From an uncultured Saprospiraceae bacterium (GTDB lineage Bacteria > Bacteroidota > Bacteroidia > Chitinophagales > Saprospiraceae): DNA of 53,265 nucleotides. Location of the stretch: assembly GCA_937967615.1 (NCBI GenBank), contig CALCMJ010000065.1, forward strand, positions 1 through 53,265, in the 5' to 3' direction. Under the pieces are notes generated by a model. The model was given only the letters and a program-made list of their open reading frames with translations. It had not been told where the DNA came from and did no database searches. Of this stretch, positions 1 to 8,401 are shown in pieces. A program made the position numbers and the translations under genes. The first letter of the stretch is position 1. Every line of letters begins with the position of its first letter.

Positions 1-1883
1 ATGCGACAAATGCCTTTGTATTTGGAATCAATCCTTTTGGTGCAAGAAGAGAGGCACTGATTTCTGATGGCGGTAGAGACCGAGGAGCATTTGATGATTC
101 ATGGGATAACAAATGGACAGGAGAAGCAAAGCAATTTGAAGACCACTGGTCTGCTGAGTTAATAATTCCTTTTAAAGCAATTCGATTTAAAGAAGGAACT
201 AGTAATTGGAGGTTTAATACTTACAGGAACGATTCGCAGCATGGAGAAATAAGTTCTTGGATGAATATTCCTCAGAATAGAATCTTAATGGATCTTTCCT
301 ATATGTCTGAGATGCGATTTGTAGAACCTCTTAAATCTGCAGGATCAAATATTGTTTTAATACCGTATGCAGCGAGTTCCTTGACCAGAGATTTTGAAGA
401 TGAAGCAAAAGACAAGGCAGACTTTGGTTTTAATGTAGGAGGCGACGCTAAAATTGCATTGACGCCCAGTATGAATTTAGACCTTACAATCAATCCAGAT
501 TTCTCACAAGTGGAAGTGGACAGGCAGGTTACTAACTTGGATAGGTTTGAAATATTTTTCCCGGAGAGGAGGCAATTCTTTTTGGAGAACGCAGATTTAT
601 TTGGAGGATTTGGATTTGGTAGAGTGAATCCGTTTTTTTCTAGAAGGATAGGAGTTGCTCAGGACACAACAACGGGGAATAATATTCAAAATACAATTTA
701 TGCAGGAGCAAGACTGAATGGTAAATTAAATGAGAATCTTCGTTTGGGACTCTTGAATATGCAGACAGCTTCTCAGATAGAAAATGATCTTCCGTCATTT
801 AATTATTCAGTACTAGCAGCAGAACAGAAATTATTTAGTAGATCCAATATTGGATTTATCTTTGTCAACAAACAAGCTTTTAATACAGATGATTACTCAG
901 GAACTGTAGATAATTATGATAGAATTGCTGGACTAGAGTATAGGCTAGCAACTATGGATAATAAGTGGACTGGGAAAGCAGGATTCATGAAAGCAATAAC
1001 TCCAAATGCCGCAGATCATAAATTTGCGCATGTATTGAATTTAAACTATACAGTCCGTAAGTATGCTCTAGAATATGTACATCTTTTTGTAGGTGATGGC
1101 TTTGATGCAGAAGTTGGATTTGTGCCTAGACGGGATATCTTTATGATGAGTCCAGAAGCGAGGTATAACTTTTATCCTAAAGAAAGTCCTTTTTCTCAAA
1201 TCTCAGTGGGTTTTGATACAAGATTTACTTACAAGATTGGCAAAGAAGAAAGTATTTATGTAAAAGACTTTTCACACGTAGAAACGGAATACGAAATCTT
1301 TTCAAGATTGGACTTCAATAATAATATGGGTTTAAATTTTTCTCTTCATAATGAAGAGATATTCTTGTTAGACAATTTTGATCCTTCTGGTATCCAGGCT
1401 GATGATGTGTACCTTCCAGGTGGTGAAAATTACAATTTCACGTATTTTAGAATGAATTTTAATTCAGATAGACGGGCTAGATTTTCGTATAACTTCAGTA
1501 CAAATTTAGGACAGTTCTATAGTGGGAAACGTTATGGCATCAGAGGAGAAGTTAGATATAGTGTGCAGCCTTATGTTGCTGTATCAACAAATTATAGTTT
1601 CAACAGAATACAATTTGATGCACCTTTTGAAACGGCTAATCTTTGGTTAGTAGGTCCTAGAGTAGATGTTACCTTCAGTAAGGAGCTTTTTCTTACCAGC
1701 TTTTTTCAGTATAATAATCAACAAGAAAATTTTAATATTAATACAAGATTCCAATGGAGGTTTGCTCCTGTTTCAGATTTCTTCCTTGTTTATACTGATA
1801 ACTACCAAACTGATAATTTCTCTCAGTTTTCAAAGCGGAACAGAGCACTTGTAGCGAAGCTTACCTATTGGCTAGGAGTTTAA
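1..1883 (+). CDS. DUF5916 outer-membrane protein (5' end outside window)
   Basis: The reading frame is already open at position 3 and stays open to the stop at 1883, so only the C-terminal part (about 626 codons) is present. The first 85 or so residues, with 'WSAELIIPFKAIRF', look like the end of the carbohydrate-binding-module-9-like domain that precedes DUF5916. From about position 450 the DUF5916 signature is clear: 'INPDFSQVEVD', then 'FPERRQFFLEN' and 'FFSRRIG'. The remainder alternates short aromatic and polar strands, as in an outer-membrane beta barrel, and ends in 'KLTYWLGV'. In the family, full-length proteins are about 700-850 residues with a signal peptide; that part lies outside the window. 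An internal ATG at 261 is not the true start, because conserved sequence continues upstream of it. The function is unknown; a role in surface glycan or peptide handling is only a guess. Confidence 0.85.
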   Translation, partial: ATNAFVFGINPFGARREALISDGGRDRGAFDDSWDNKWTGEAKQFEDHWSAELIIPFKAIRFKEGTSNWRFNTYRNDSQHGEISSWMNIPQNRILMDLSYMSEMRFVEPLKSAGSNIVLIPYAASSLTRDFEDEAKDKADFGFNVGGDAKIALTPSMNLDLTINPDFSQVEVDRQVTNLDRFEIFFPERRQFFLENADLFGGFGFGRVNPFFSRRIGVAQDTTTGNNIQNTIYAGARLNGKLNENLRLGLLNMQTASQIENDLPSFNYSVLAAEQKLFSRSNIGFIFVNKQAFNTDDYSGTVDNYDRIAGLEYRLATMDNKWTGKAGFMKAITPNAADHKFAHVLNLNYTVRKYALEYVHLFVGDGFDAEVGFVPRRDIFMMSPEARYNFYPKESPFSQISVGFDTRFTYKIGKEESIYVKDFSHVETEYEIFSRLDFNNNMGLNFSLHNEEIFLLDNFDPSGIQADDVYLPGGENYNFTYFRMNFNSDRRARFSYNFSTNLGQFYSGKRYGIRGEVRYSVQPYVAVSTNYSFNRIQFDAPFETANLWLVGPRVDVTFSKELFLTSFFQYNNQQENFNINTRFQWRFAPVSDFFLVYTDNYQTDNFSQFSKRNRALVAKLTYWLGV

Positions 1884-2045
1884 GCCGAGGTTCAAGGGTT
1901 TTATTATGTTCGCAGAATTTTGAACCAGAATTTTAGGAATTAAAGGAGTACCAGAATTTCTATATGTCTCAATTAGCTTGGACCATTACAAGTTGAACAC
2001 ACACGCTTTTCTAGTCTCTCAGTCACTCCTTCACTCAATCCTTTC

Positions 2046-2753
2046 TCAAGCAGACTTTGGCATATTCAAGAAGCTGTCATCTCCGTCGTCCAAGGGGCCT
2101 TTTTTATCCTCTTTCATAATAATCCTGATATTAAAATAGAAAAGGATGACTGCAAGGCCTAGCCAGATGTACATCCATATGTTGGCAGGAAGTACACGCA
2201 TGACTTCTGCATACTTTTTTAAATCTGAACTAGGGCCTACATTAAAGTCTTGAATTATAAAGATGATGGATGCAAGACCTAAAAACATAAGAACTTCTCG
2301 ACCAAAATTTGTTTTCCAGATAATTAAAAACAAAATTAATGCAAAGCCTATAAGGAAACTCGTTGTAAATACGCTATTAAACCAAAAGATGGCTGTAAAG
2401 ATCATCCCTGAGGCTAAGATGCCAATGAACGGTTTAATAAGAGGTTTCATTTTTGCACCTACTAGAAAAAGGATATTTCCAAATATTGCGCTTCCTAAAT
2501 ATCCACCCATCAGAGTGACAGCTCGGTTACCACCAATTGTGCGAGTAAATCCACTCCCATCTTGATTGACCTGTACATTTTCTACAGAACCTCCAGTTAT
2601 CACTGCTCCTAATGCATGTCCAAATTCATGTAGAAAGGTGACGAATAAATTAATAGGGTATAAGATCTTTCGGCCAATATCTCCACCGAAATATTTTAAG
2701 CCTAGATAAATACCAAGAATTGTGATAATTCGAATGAGAAGAGAACTACGCAT
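2046..2753 (-). CDS. M50 family (M50B-like) membrane metallopeptidase
   Basis: This is a 235-residue multi-pass membrane protein. The zinc-binding motif HEFGH is at residues 42-46 at the end of the second hydrophobic segment. It is followed by 'GGSVENVQVNQDGSGFT', the sheet region typical of the M50B-like peptidase family. Five or so further hydrophobic stretches follow (about 70-95, 105-120, 125-140, 150-165, 190-210), and the C-terminus is polar. Relatives are site-2-protease-like intramembrane peptidases or inactive homologues. The three zinc-site residues H42, E43 and H46 are present, so activity is possible. The gene is convergent with the DUF5916 gene and stands alone. A perfect TAnnTTTG element lies on its own strand about 60 bases before the ATG. 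The substrate is unknown. Confidence 0.8.
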   Translation of the reverse strand: MRSSLLIRIITILGIYLGLKYFGGDIGRKILYPINLFVTFLHEFGHALGAVITGGSVENVQVNQDGSGFTRTIGGNRAVTLMGGYLGSAIFGNILFLVGAKMKPLIKPFIGILASGMIFTAIFWFNSVFTTSFLIGFALILFLIIWKTNFGREVLMFLGLASIIFIIQDFNVGPSSDLKKYAEVMRVLPANIWMYIWLGLAVILFYFNIRIIMKEDKKGPLDDGDDSFLNMPKSA

Positions 2754-2812
2754 GCCTTTTTTATTATTCAGGTAATATCAACATTCTTTTAGAAAAAGTG
2801 AAATTTCTTCGA

Positions 2813-2820
2813 CAAACATA
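2813..2820 (-). promoter_or_regulatory. -7 element (TATGTTTG) of the M50 peptidase gene
   Basis: On the minus strand the bases read TATGTTTG, a perfect match to the Bacteroidota -7 consensus TAnnTTTG. The predicted transcript start is about 55 bases before the ATG at 2753. I see no convincing -33 TTG at the right distance. Confidence 0.4.
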
Positions 2821-2867
2821 AGCAATAAGGCAATTAAGGATGAAGAATTAAGAATGGGGAATTGGAA

Positions 2868-2900
2868 TTGACAAAGAAGAGATATTAAGTATTAGCTTTG
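2868..2900 (+). promoter_or_regulatory. Bacteroidota-type promoter of the EamA transporter gene
   Basis: A TTG (-33 element) at 2868-2870 is followed, after a 22-base spacer, by TAGCTTTG at 2893-2900, which matches TAnnTTTG. Transcription would start near 2905. This places the reading-frame region from 2913 onwards inside the mRNA and helps decide the start of the transporter gene. Confidence 0.5.
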
Positions 2901-2918
2901 TTGCTTAAATAGAACTCC

Positions 2919-3821
2919 ATTAGAGAAGACCAAAATAAATTCTTAATAATAGCCTCCTTTTTGGCGGTCTATTTTATTTGGGGGACAACGTATCTTTCCA
3001 ATGCCTACGGAGTAGATGAGGTGCCACCTTTTTTCTGGGGGTCATTAAGATTTATCCTAGCAGGTGCATTTATTTGGATTTTCATGAAAGTGCGTGGTCT
3101 GGACACATCTATCAGCAGGGAGCAATTTAAAAATGCAGCCTTTGCAGGCTTTCTTTTTCTGACAGTAGGGAATGGATTAATGTGTTGGGCATTACAGTAT
3201 GTGGATTCAGGATTCATGTCCTTAATTGTTGCAACACAGCCTCTCGTTTTACTTTTCATGATGTGGATTTTACAGGGCATTTCGCCTAAACTCATGTCTA
3301 TTATTGGAACGATTTTCGGATTCGTAGGCATGTACCTTTTAATAGATCAAGAAGCGTTTAATTATAGCACGAATCAGATAATAGGAATTGCACTCTGCTT
3401 TGTTTGCCTTGTCGCCTGGGGCTATGCAAGTCTTTTTGTTGTTAGGGTTGATATTCCTAAATCACATTTCTTGAACACGGCTATTCAGATGCTCACTGGC
3501 GGTTTCTTTTTATTAGTCATTAGTTTCTGTATAGAGGATCTTTCCTTCTCATTGATCACAGATACTTCTATAGTTGCGTACGGAAATATGTTGTATCTCA
3601 TTTTTTTTGGTAGTATAATCACATTTACTGCCTTCAATTATTTATTGCAGTATGTTTCTCCAGAGAAAGTAGCTACAAGCACCTATGTAAATCCTATAGT
3701 TGCACTTTTTGTAGGCTGGTACTTCAGAGATGAACTCGTTACTTCGCAGTCCATTCTTGCGGCGGTAATATTATTTACTGGAGTCTATTTTATAAACTCA
3801 GAGCGCTATTCTAAGAAATGA
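2919..3821 (+). CDS. EamA/DMT-family transporter, non-ATG start
   Basis: The product is a drug/metabolite-transporter (EamA) protein of about 300 residues with ten predicted membrane helices in two EamA repeats, ending in a short positively charged tail. Family features are 'YFIWGTTYL' in the first helix and, near the end of repeat two, 'PEKVATSTYVNPIVA'. There is no ATG at the expected start. The frame is open from 2913 and reads a normal N-terminal first helix (lysine, then hydrophobic residues, then 'YFIWGTTYL'). A TTG at 2961 would remove about half of that helix. I therefore place the start at ATT 2919, a rare initiation codon, about 14 bases after the predicted transcript start. A start at TTG 2961 or a disabled gene are the alternatives. 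The exported substrate cannot be told from sequence. Confidence 0.75.
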   Translation: MREDQNKFLIIASFLAVYFIWGTTYLSNAYGVDEVPPFFWGSLRFILAGAFIWIFMKVRGLDTSISREQFKNAAFAGFLFLTVGNGLMCWALQYVDSGFMSLIVATQPLVLLFMMWILQGISPKLMSIIGTIFGFVGMYLLIDQEAFNYSTNQIIGIALCFVCLVAWGYASLFVVRVDIPKSHFLNTAIQMLTGGFFLLVISFCIEDLSFSLITDTSIVAYGNMLYLIFFGSIITFTAFNYLLQYVSPEKVATSTYVNPIVALFVGWYFRDELVTSQSILAAVILFTGVYFINSERYSKK

Positions 3822-4029
3822 GTACAAAGGTGAGATTTCTAGATGCTAGAAGTTTGATGGGACAGAAACTCTAGATTAGGTGAGAGTTCATTTGCTCAAA
3901 CGGTCTAGCTGTTCTTTAAGCTCTTATTTTAAACAATCATCTATCTTTATATTCGTTTCTTTTAGCGATAGCAAGTTTCCCGAGGCGCCTAGCTATGCTC
4001 TTTAAGAGAAAAACAGAACAGCAGCCTAA

Positions 4030-4063
4030 TTGCAACATTGTTGCATTAAATTTATTAAATTTG
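4030..4063 (+). promoter_or_regulatory. Promoter of lipoprotein-TonB receptor operon with Zur-like palindrome
   Basis: The palindrome TGCAACA-T-TGTTGCA occupies 4031-4045 (7-1-7, perfect). A -7 element TAAATTTG (TAnnTTTG) is at 4056-4063. A possible -33 TTG at 4030-4032 gives a 23-base spacer. The palindrome would sit between the -33 and -7 elements, the usual place for a repressor. Its form resembles Fur-family (Zur) boxes, and the downstream genes fit zinc uptake, but the identity of the regulator is inferred. The predicted transcript starts about 23 bases before the ATG at 4091. Confidence 0.5.
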
Positions 4064-4090
4064 AGTATTGTTATTAGAAAAACTATAAAT

Positions 4091-4651
4091 ATGAAAAAAA
4101 TTGCTTTTCCCCTTTTGCTATTAATTGTAGCCAGCTATGTATTTACCGGCTGTGATAAAGACGATCCAGAAATACCTAACGAGGAAGAACTCATTACAAC
4201 AGTTATTTATAATCTAAATACAGCAGGTGGAGATCTTGTAACGCTGAGTTGGAAAGATTTAGACGGAGATGCTGGAGGAGAAGAACCTACTATTACAGCT
4301 GGTACACTAAATGCAAATGAGACCTACACTGGAATTCTAGTTTTGTTGAATGAATCTGTGTCACCTCCAGTAGACGTTGGGATGGAAGTATTAGAGGAAG
4401 GTGAAGAACATCAGTTATTTTTTGAACCGAGTAGTGCAAATGTATCAGTGAATTATGATGATGAAGATGGAAATGGAAATCCCTTAGGACTTAAAACTGT
4501 ACTTACTACAGGAGATGTGGGATCAGGAACTATTACCATAACGCTGAGACACGAACCTGTAAAGACTGCATCTGGCGTGTCTGATGGCGACATAACGAAT
4601 GCACAGGGTGCTACAGATGTGAAAGTCACTATACCATTTGATGTGCAATAA
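4091..4651 (+). CDS. Small lipoprotein of the TonB-receptor-partner type
   Basis: A 186-residue protein starting with a lipoprotein signal peptide: lysines at 2-3, a hydrophobic core, and the acylated Cys21 in 'YVFTGCDKDD'. I chose the ATG at 4091 rather than an in-frame ATG at 3995 because the signal peptide begins there and the predicted promoter lies between the two. The mature part is acidic and rich in beta strands, with 'DLDGDAGGEEP', 'DDEDGNGNPLG' and 'TITLRHEP'. This resembles Bacteroidota lipoproteins annotated 'type 1 periplasmic binding fold superfamily protein', which are encoded next to TonB receptors. It overlaps the downstream receptor gene by 11 bases, so translational coupling is likely. 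A role in capturing metal (zinc) for the receptor is inferred from this pairing and from the operator. Confidence 0.75.
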   Translation: MKKIAFPLLLLIVASYVFTGCDKDDPEIPNEEELITTVIYNLNTAGGDLVTLSWKDLDGDAGGEEPTITAGTLNANETYTGILVLLNESVSPPVDVGMEVLEEGEEHQLFFEPSSANVSVNYDDEDGNGNPLGLKTVLTTGDVGSGTITITLRHEPVKTASGVSDGDITNAQGATDVKVTIPFDVQ

Positions 4652-6971
4652 GAGAATATTTTTATGTTTTACCTTACTCATTACTTCTTTTATTTGTAGT
4701 GGGCAGAACTGTACATTAACTGTTGATGGTGTAGTGTATGACGAAGCCTCTGAGTCACCCCTGTCCTATGTAAATATTTTTATTCAGGAAACCCAATCAG
4801 GAACGACTACTGATGAAGAGGGTAATTTTATTCTTGAAAACATTTGCCCGGGAGAATACCATTTTATACTTTCTCATATAGGCTGTGAAGGGAAAAAGAT
4901 ACATCTTGATATTGATCAGGATACAACTATTCGCCTAGCTTTATCACATACGACTACGACATTGGGAACCTTTGTTATAGAAGGCCAGAAGGAGAACTTT
5001 AGTAAGCAAGCAAATGTTGCGGTCAATCGACTAAACATAGAAGATAGGGCAAACCAAAATTTGTCAGGGATGCTTGAAAACGAAACAGGCATTCATTTGA
5101 TTAAAAATGGAAATGGAATTTCTAAGCCAGTCGTTCATGGTCTGTATGGCAATAGGCTTATGATTCTTAATAATGGAATTTTACAGAGTGGTCAGCAATG
5201 GGGGAATGACCATAGCCCTGAAATTGATCCCTTTGCTGCTGATAAGATAAGCGTCATAAAGGGAGCAAGTGCCATTGAGTATGGAGGAGGTAATCTAGGG
5301 AGCGTTATACTCTCTGAGCCGAAACGAATTGAAAGAGAACCGCACCTACATGGACAGATAAATTATATTTACGATACAAATGGAAGAGGGCAGACTGTGA
5401 ATGCACGACTAGAAAAATACGCATCCTTAATGCCTTGGCGTATAAGCGGAACACTCAAAAAGTTTGGTGATAAGAGTTCGGTAGACTATCTATTAAATAA
5501 TACTGGATTGGAGGAGGCAAATCTGTCTATACAGTTAGAGAAAAACTGGAATGAGAATATGTTTTTGGATTTTTATCTAAGTACATTCAATACACGCCTA
5601 GGAATATTGCGAGGCTCGCATATTGGAAATCTCACAGATTTAGAAGCAGCCTTAGTAAGTGAAGTCCCATTTAATACAGAAGACGATTTTAGTTATGAAA
5701 TAGAAGCACCTAAGCAACATGTTTCCCATCATTTAGCAAAAACGAAACTAAAATATTTTGTCAAAAAAAATCAAACTCTTGAATTTGTACTTGCGGGTCA
5801 ATTAAATGATAGAAAGGAATTTGATGTCAGACGAAACGATAGATCAGAAATCCCTGCACTCAGTCTAAGGCAATATACCCTTAATCTAGATTCAAAATAT
5901 TCTAATTATTTAAATGATGATTGGGTATTAAAATTTGGTTATCAAAATATTCTCACAGATAATAGTAATGATCCAGAAACAGGCATCTTACCTCTTATTC
6001 CTGATTACCTTAGTTGGAAAAGTGGTGTGTTTAGCACAGCTTCAGGAGTAGTGCATAATACCTTTTTGAATTTTGGAGTACGCTATGATTATGAATATCA
6101 AAATGCATTGACGATAAGTACAACACTACCAAGAGAGGTGTTACGTTTTGAGAATAGGTTTAACAACATCAGCGCTCTCTTTGCTGTAAAAAATGAAATC
6201 ACAAAAGCGCACTCTATCAGTTGGAAATTTGGCTATACCACGCGCAATCCAGCAATTAACGAATTGTATAGTAGTGGTTTGCATCAGGGAGTCAGTGGAA
6301 TTGAAGAGGGTGATATAAATCTAAGCAAGGAGAAGGCCTTAAAGAATACACTGGAATATGTCTGGTTAGCAAATTCAAAATTTAGTCTAAATGCATTAAT
6401 GTATCATCAGCGATTTAAAGATTACATATTTCTGGAGCCACAAGAAGAACTTCGTCTAACTATTCGAGGTGCTTTTCCTGTCTTTAAATACCGGCAAACA
6501 AATGCTTCAATTTATGGCATAGATATATCAACACAATTTACTTTGAATCCTTCGTTGTTTGGTCTTGTAAAGTATAGTTATATAAAAGGGCAGGATAGAG
6601 GGAATGATATTCCATTAATATTTATGCCCCCTAATAGTGTGTATGGAAGTCTTACCTATCGAGCACAAAGGAATATTAAAATTTCTGAAGCTTTAAGAAT
6701 AGAAGATTCTGAAATAGAAATTACAAATCGATTTGTGTTTGAACAAACAAACATTTTAATGGATCAGGATTTTACACCGCCGCCTCCATCCTATAATCTT
6801 GTAGGTATAAAATTTTCAACAAACCTGATTCTGCCAAAATATAAAATTCGGGTTTTCGCAAAAGCAGACAATTTATTCAATATAAAATATCGCGACTATC
6901 TTAATCGCCAAAGATACTTTGCAGATGATCTGGGATTAAGCCTAAGTTTTGGTTTAAATGTGAAGTTCTAA
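4641..6971 (+). CDS. TonB-dependent receptor (putative zinc/metal uptake)
   Basis: A 776-residue outer-membrane receptor. A signal peptide ends near residue 22 (after 'FICSGQ'). A carboxypeptidase-regulatory-like domain follows (residues about 25-110, 'GVVYDEASESPLSYVNI'), then a TonB plug (about 125-230), then a 22-strand-type barrel ending in 'SFGLNVKF' with a terminal Phe. In the plug, 'GQQWGNDHSPEIDPF' is the motif I know from ZnuD-like and other metal receptors, which supports metal rather than glycan uptake. There is no SusD partner. The start is ATG 4641; a TTG one codon upstream is less likely. The gene overlaps the lipoprotein gene by 11 bases and shares its promoter and palindromic operator. 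Energy would come from TonB-ExbBD encoded elsewhere. Zinc specificity is inference. Confidence 0.85.
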   Translation: MCNKRIFLCFTLLITSFICSGQNCTLTVDGVVYDEASESPLSYVNIFIQETQSGTTTDEEGNFILENICPGEYHFILSHIGCEGKKIHLDIDQDTTIRLALSHTTTTLGTFVIEGQKENFSKQANVAVNRLNIEDRANQNLSGMLENETGIHLIKNGNGISKPVVHGLYGNRLMILNNGILQSGQQWGNDHSPEIDPFAADKISVIKGASAIEYGGGNLGSVILSEPKRIEREPHLHGQINYIYDTNGRGQTVNARLEKYASLMPWRISGTLKKFGDKSSVDYLLNNTGLEEANLSIQLEKNWNENMFLDFYLSTFNTRLGILRGSHIGNLTDLEAALVSEVPFNTEDDFSYEIEAPKQHVSHHLAKTKLKYFVKKNQTLEFVLAGQLNDRKEFDVRRNDRSEIPALSLRQYTLNLDSKYSNYLNDDWVLKFGYQNILTDNSNDPETGILPLIPDYLSWKSGVFSTASGVVHNTFLNFGVRYDYEYQNALTISTTLPREVLRFENRFNNISALFAVKNEITKAHSISWKFGYTTRNPAINELYSSGLHQGVSGIEEGDINLSKEKALKNTLEYVWLANSKFSLNALMYHQRFKDYIFLEPQEELRLTIRGAFPVFKYRQTNASIYGIDISTQFTLNPSLFGLVKYSYIKGQDRGNDIPLIFMPPNSVYGSLTYRAQRNIKISEALRIEDSEIEITNRFVFEQTNILMDQDFTPPPPSYNLVGIKFSTNLILPKYKIRVFAKADNLFNIKYRDYLNRQRYFADDLGLSLSFGLNVKF

Positions 6972-7029
6972 AACTAAGCCCATCCTTACGATCAAATAAT
7001 TATATTTACTATGCGTCCCGCGAGAAGGA

Positions 7030-7153
7030 CCTGCCTGCGTGTGCAATCAGGCAGGCAGGAATGATTCTGAAAGAAGTCCAAAGGACCGGCAAGCCCGCAA
7101 GGGCTGAAGTCATGGATTGCCTGGTGCCACAGCCCTTTTATGGGCTGTGGCAC
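7030..7153. repeat. GC-rich cluster of three hairpins before hppD
   Basis: Three inverted repeats lie in an otherwise AT-rich gap. CCTGCCTG (7030-7037) pairs with CAGGCAGG (7048-7055). AGCCC (7092-7096) pairs with GGGCT (7101-7105). The 12-base arm GTGCCACAGCCC (7124-7135) pairs perfectly with 7142-7153 around a 6-base loop. No T-tract follows the last hairpin, so it is not a standard terminator. Base composition sets the block apart from its neighbours. It may be a dispersed palindromic element; this window holds only one copy. Confidence 0.55.
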
Positions 7154-7196
7154 TCGCCCAAATAAGTCTAAATATAGTGCAAGTACTCTTAAAGTT

Positions 7197-7226
7197 TTGA
7201 ACTCCAAACATTTTCCTATATATTTG
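7197..7226 (+). promoter_or_regulatory. Promoter of hppD (TTG - 19 bp - TATATTTG)
   Basis: TTG at 7197-7199 and TATATTTG at 7219-7226 are separated by exactly 19 bases, matching the Bacteroidota -33/-7 consensus. Transcription would begin near 7231. That is downstream of the first in-frame ATG (7229), so translation probably begins at the ATG at 7265. Confidence 0.65.
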
Positions 7227-7264
7227 TCATGACAACTATTGTCAAAGCAAGTAAAATAGCTACT

Positions 7265-8389
7265 ATGAAATATATGACAGATTCTGCTCCCGTTGTGAGT
7301 GAAGATATAATGCCAATTAACGGAACAGATTACCTGGAATTGTATGTAAGTAATTCTAAACAAGCTGCCTTTTATTATAAATCTGCTTTTGGATTTCATT
7401 CTGTTGCGTACTCAGGTTTGGAGACAGGCAATAGAGAAAGCGAATCATATGTGGTAGGGCAGGGTAAGATCAGATTAGTATTTACATCTCCATTGCATAG
7501 TGATTCTATTGTAGGAAAGCACATAGACGCGCACGGGGATGGTGTAAAAGTGAATGCACTCTGGGTAGAAGATGCAACTGAGGCTTACGAATCTGCAATC
7601 AGTAGAGGGGCAAAACATTATATGGCGCCTACAACAGAAAAGGACGAGCATGGTCAAGTAATACGATCAGGCATTTATACTTACGGAGAAGTAGTTCATA
7701 TTTTTGTAGAAAGAAAAGATTATAATGGTATTTTTCTCCCGGGATATAGAAAATGGGATCCACGATTTGAGACAGAGCCTACTGGTCTAAAGTATGTAGA
7801 TCATATGGTAGGAAATGTGGCATTGGGAAACATGAATAAGTGGGTAAAATTCTACGAAGAAGTTATGGGCTTCAAACAAATACTGTCCTTTGACGATAAA
7901 GATATATCCACAGAGTACACAGCTCTTATGAGCAAGGTAATGAGTAATGGAAACGGGAAAATCAAATTCCCAATCAATGAACCTGCGGAAGGAAAAAAGA
8001 AATCTCAGGTAGATGAATATTTAGAATTTTATGAGGGAGAAGGAGTGCAACATGTAGCAATGGCAACAGACAATATCATAGAAACGGTCACAGCGCTTAG
8101 AGAGAGAGGAGTAGAATTTTTAGACATTCCAGAAACCTATTATGAAGCCTTACTAGATAGAGTAGGAGAAATTGATGAAGACCTTGCCCCACTGAAGGAC
8201 TTAGGAATTTTAGTAGATAGAGATGAGGATGGTTATCTCTTGCAGATATTTACAAAGACAGTGAATCCACGTCCAACTATGTTTTTTGAAATCATTCAAA
8301 GAAAAGGTGCTAATTCGTTTGGGAAAGGAAACTTTAAAGCATTATTTGAAGCAATTGAAAGAGAACAAGAATTAAGAGGAACGCTGTAG
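7265..8389 (+). CDS. hppD: 4-hydroxyphenylpyruvate dioxygenase
   Basis: This enzyme converts 4-hydroxyphenylpyruvate, O2 and Fe(II) to homogentisate and CO2, the second step of tyrosine catabolism. The protein has two vicinal-oxygen-chelate domains. Counting from the ATG at 7265 (374 residues), the iron ligands are His180 ('VDHMVGN'), His263 ('GVQHVAM') and Glu342 ('FFEIIQR'). The conserved C-terminal gate 'GANSFGKGNFKALFEAIEREQ' is complete. An in-frame ATG at 7229 would add 12 residues, but the promoter places the transcript start just after it, so I prefer 7265. A MarR-family gene follows 12 bases downstream in the same direction. The product is the substrate of homogentisate dioxygenase encoded at 22381-23547. 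Identification is secure. Confidence 0.95.
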   Translation: MKYMTDSAPVVSEDIMPINGTDYLELYVSNSKQAAFYYKSAFGFHSVAYSGLETGNRESESYVVGQGKIRLVFTSPLHSDSIVGKHIDAHGDGVKVNALWVEDATEAYESAISRGAKHYMAPTTEKDEHGQVIRSGIYTYGEVVHIFVERKDYNGIFLPGYRKWDPRFETEPTGLKYVDHMVGNVALGNMNKWVKFYEEVMGFKQILSFDDKDISTEYTALMSKVMSNGNGKIKFPINEPAEGKKKSQVDEYLEFYEGEGVQHVAMATDNIIETVTALRERGVEFLDIPETYYEALLDRVGEIDEDLAPLKDLGILVDRDEDGYLLQIFTKTVNPRPTMFFEIIQRKGANSFGKGNFKALFEAIEREQELRGTL

Positions 8390-8401
8390 ATATTTAAGGT
8401 A

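Noticed and set aside
261-1883. Treating the DUF5916 gene as starting at ATG 261
   Set aside because: The frame is open to the window edge and the upstream residues look like the end of the CBM9-like domain, so the gene is truncated by the window.
1889-1926. GGTTCAA/TTGAACC inverted repeat after the DUF5916 gene as a terminator
   Set aside because: Seven-base arms with a 24-base loop and no T-tract are too weak.
3995-4090. In-frame ATG 3995 as start of the lipoprotein
   Set aside because: The 32 added residues lack signal-peptide character and lie over the promoter and palindrome; the lipoprotein signal begins at 4091.
7124-7153. The 12-base hairpin as an intrinsic terminator of the TonB receptor gene
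   Set aside because: It is about 150 bases after the receptor stop and has no T-tract on either strand.
6992-7399. A 135-codon minus-strand frame over the hairpin cluster and hppD
   Set aside because: It overlaps the hppD coding region and has no recognisable domain; it is a shadow of hppD plus hairpin sequence.
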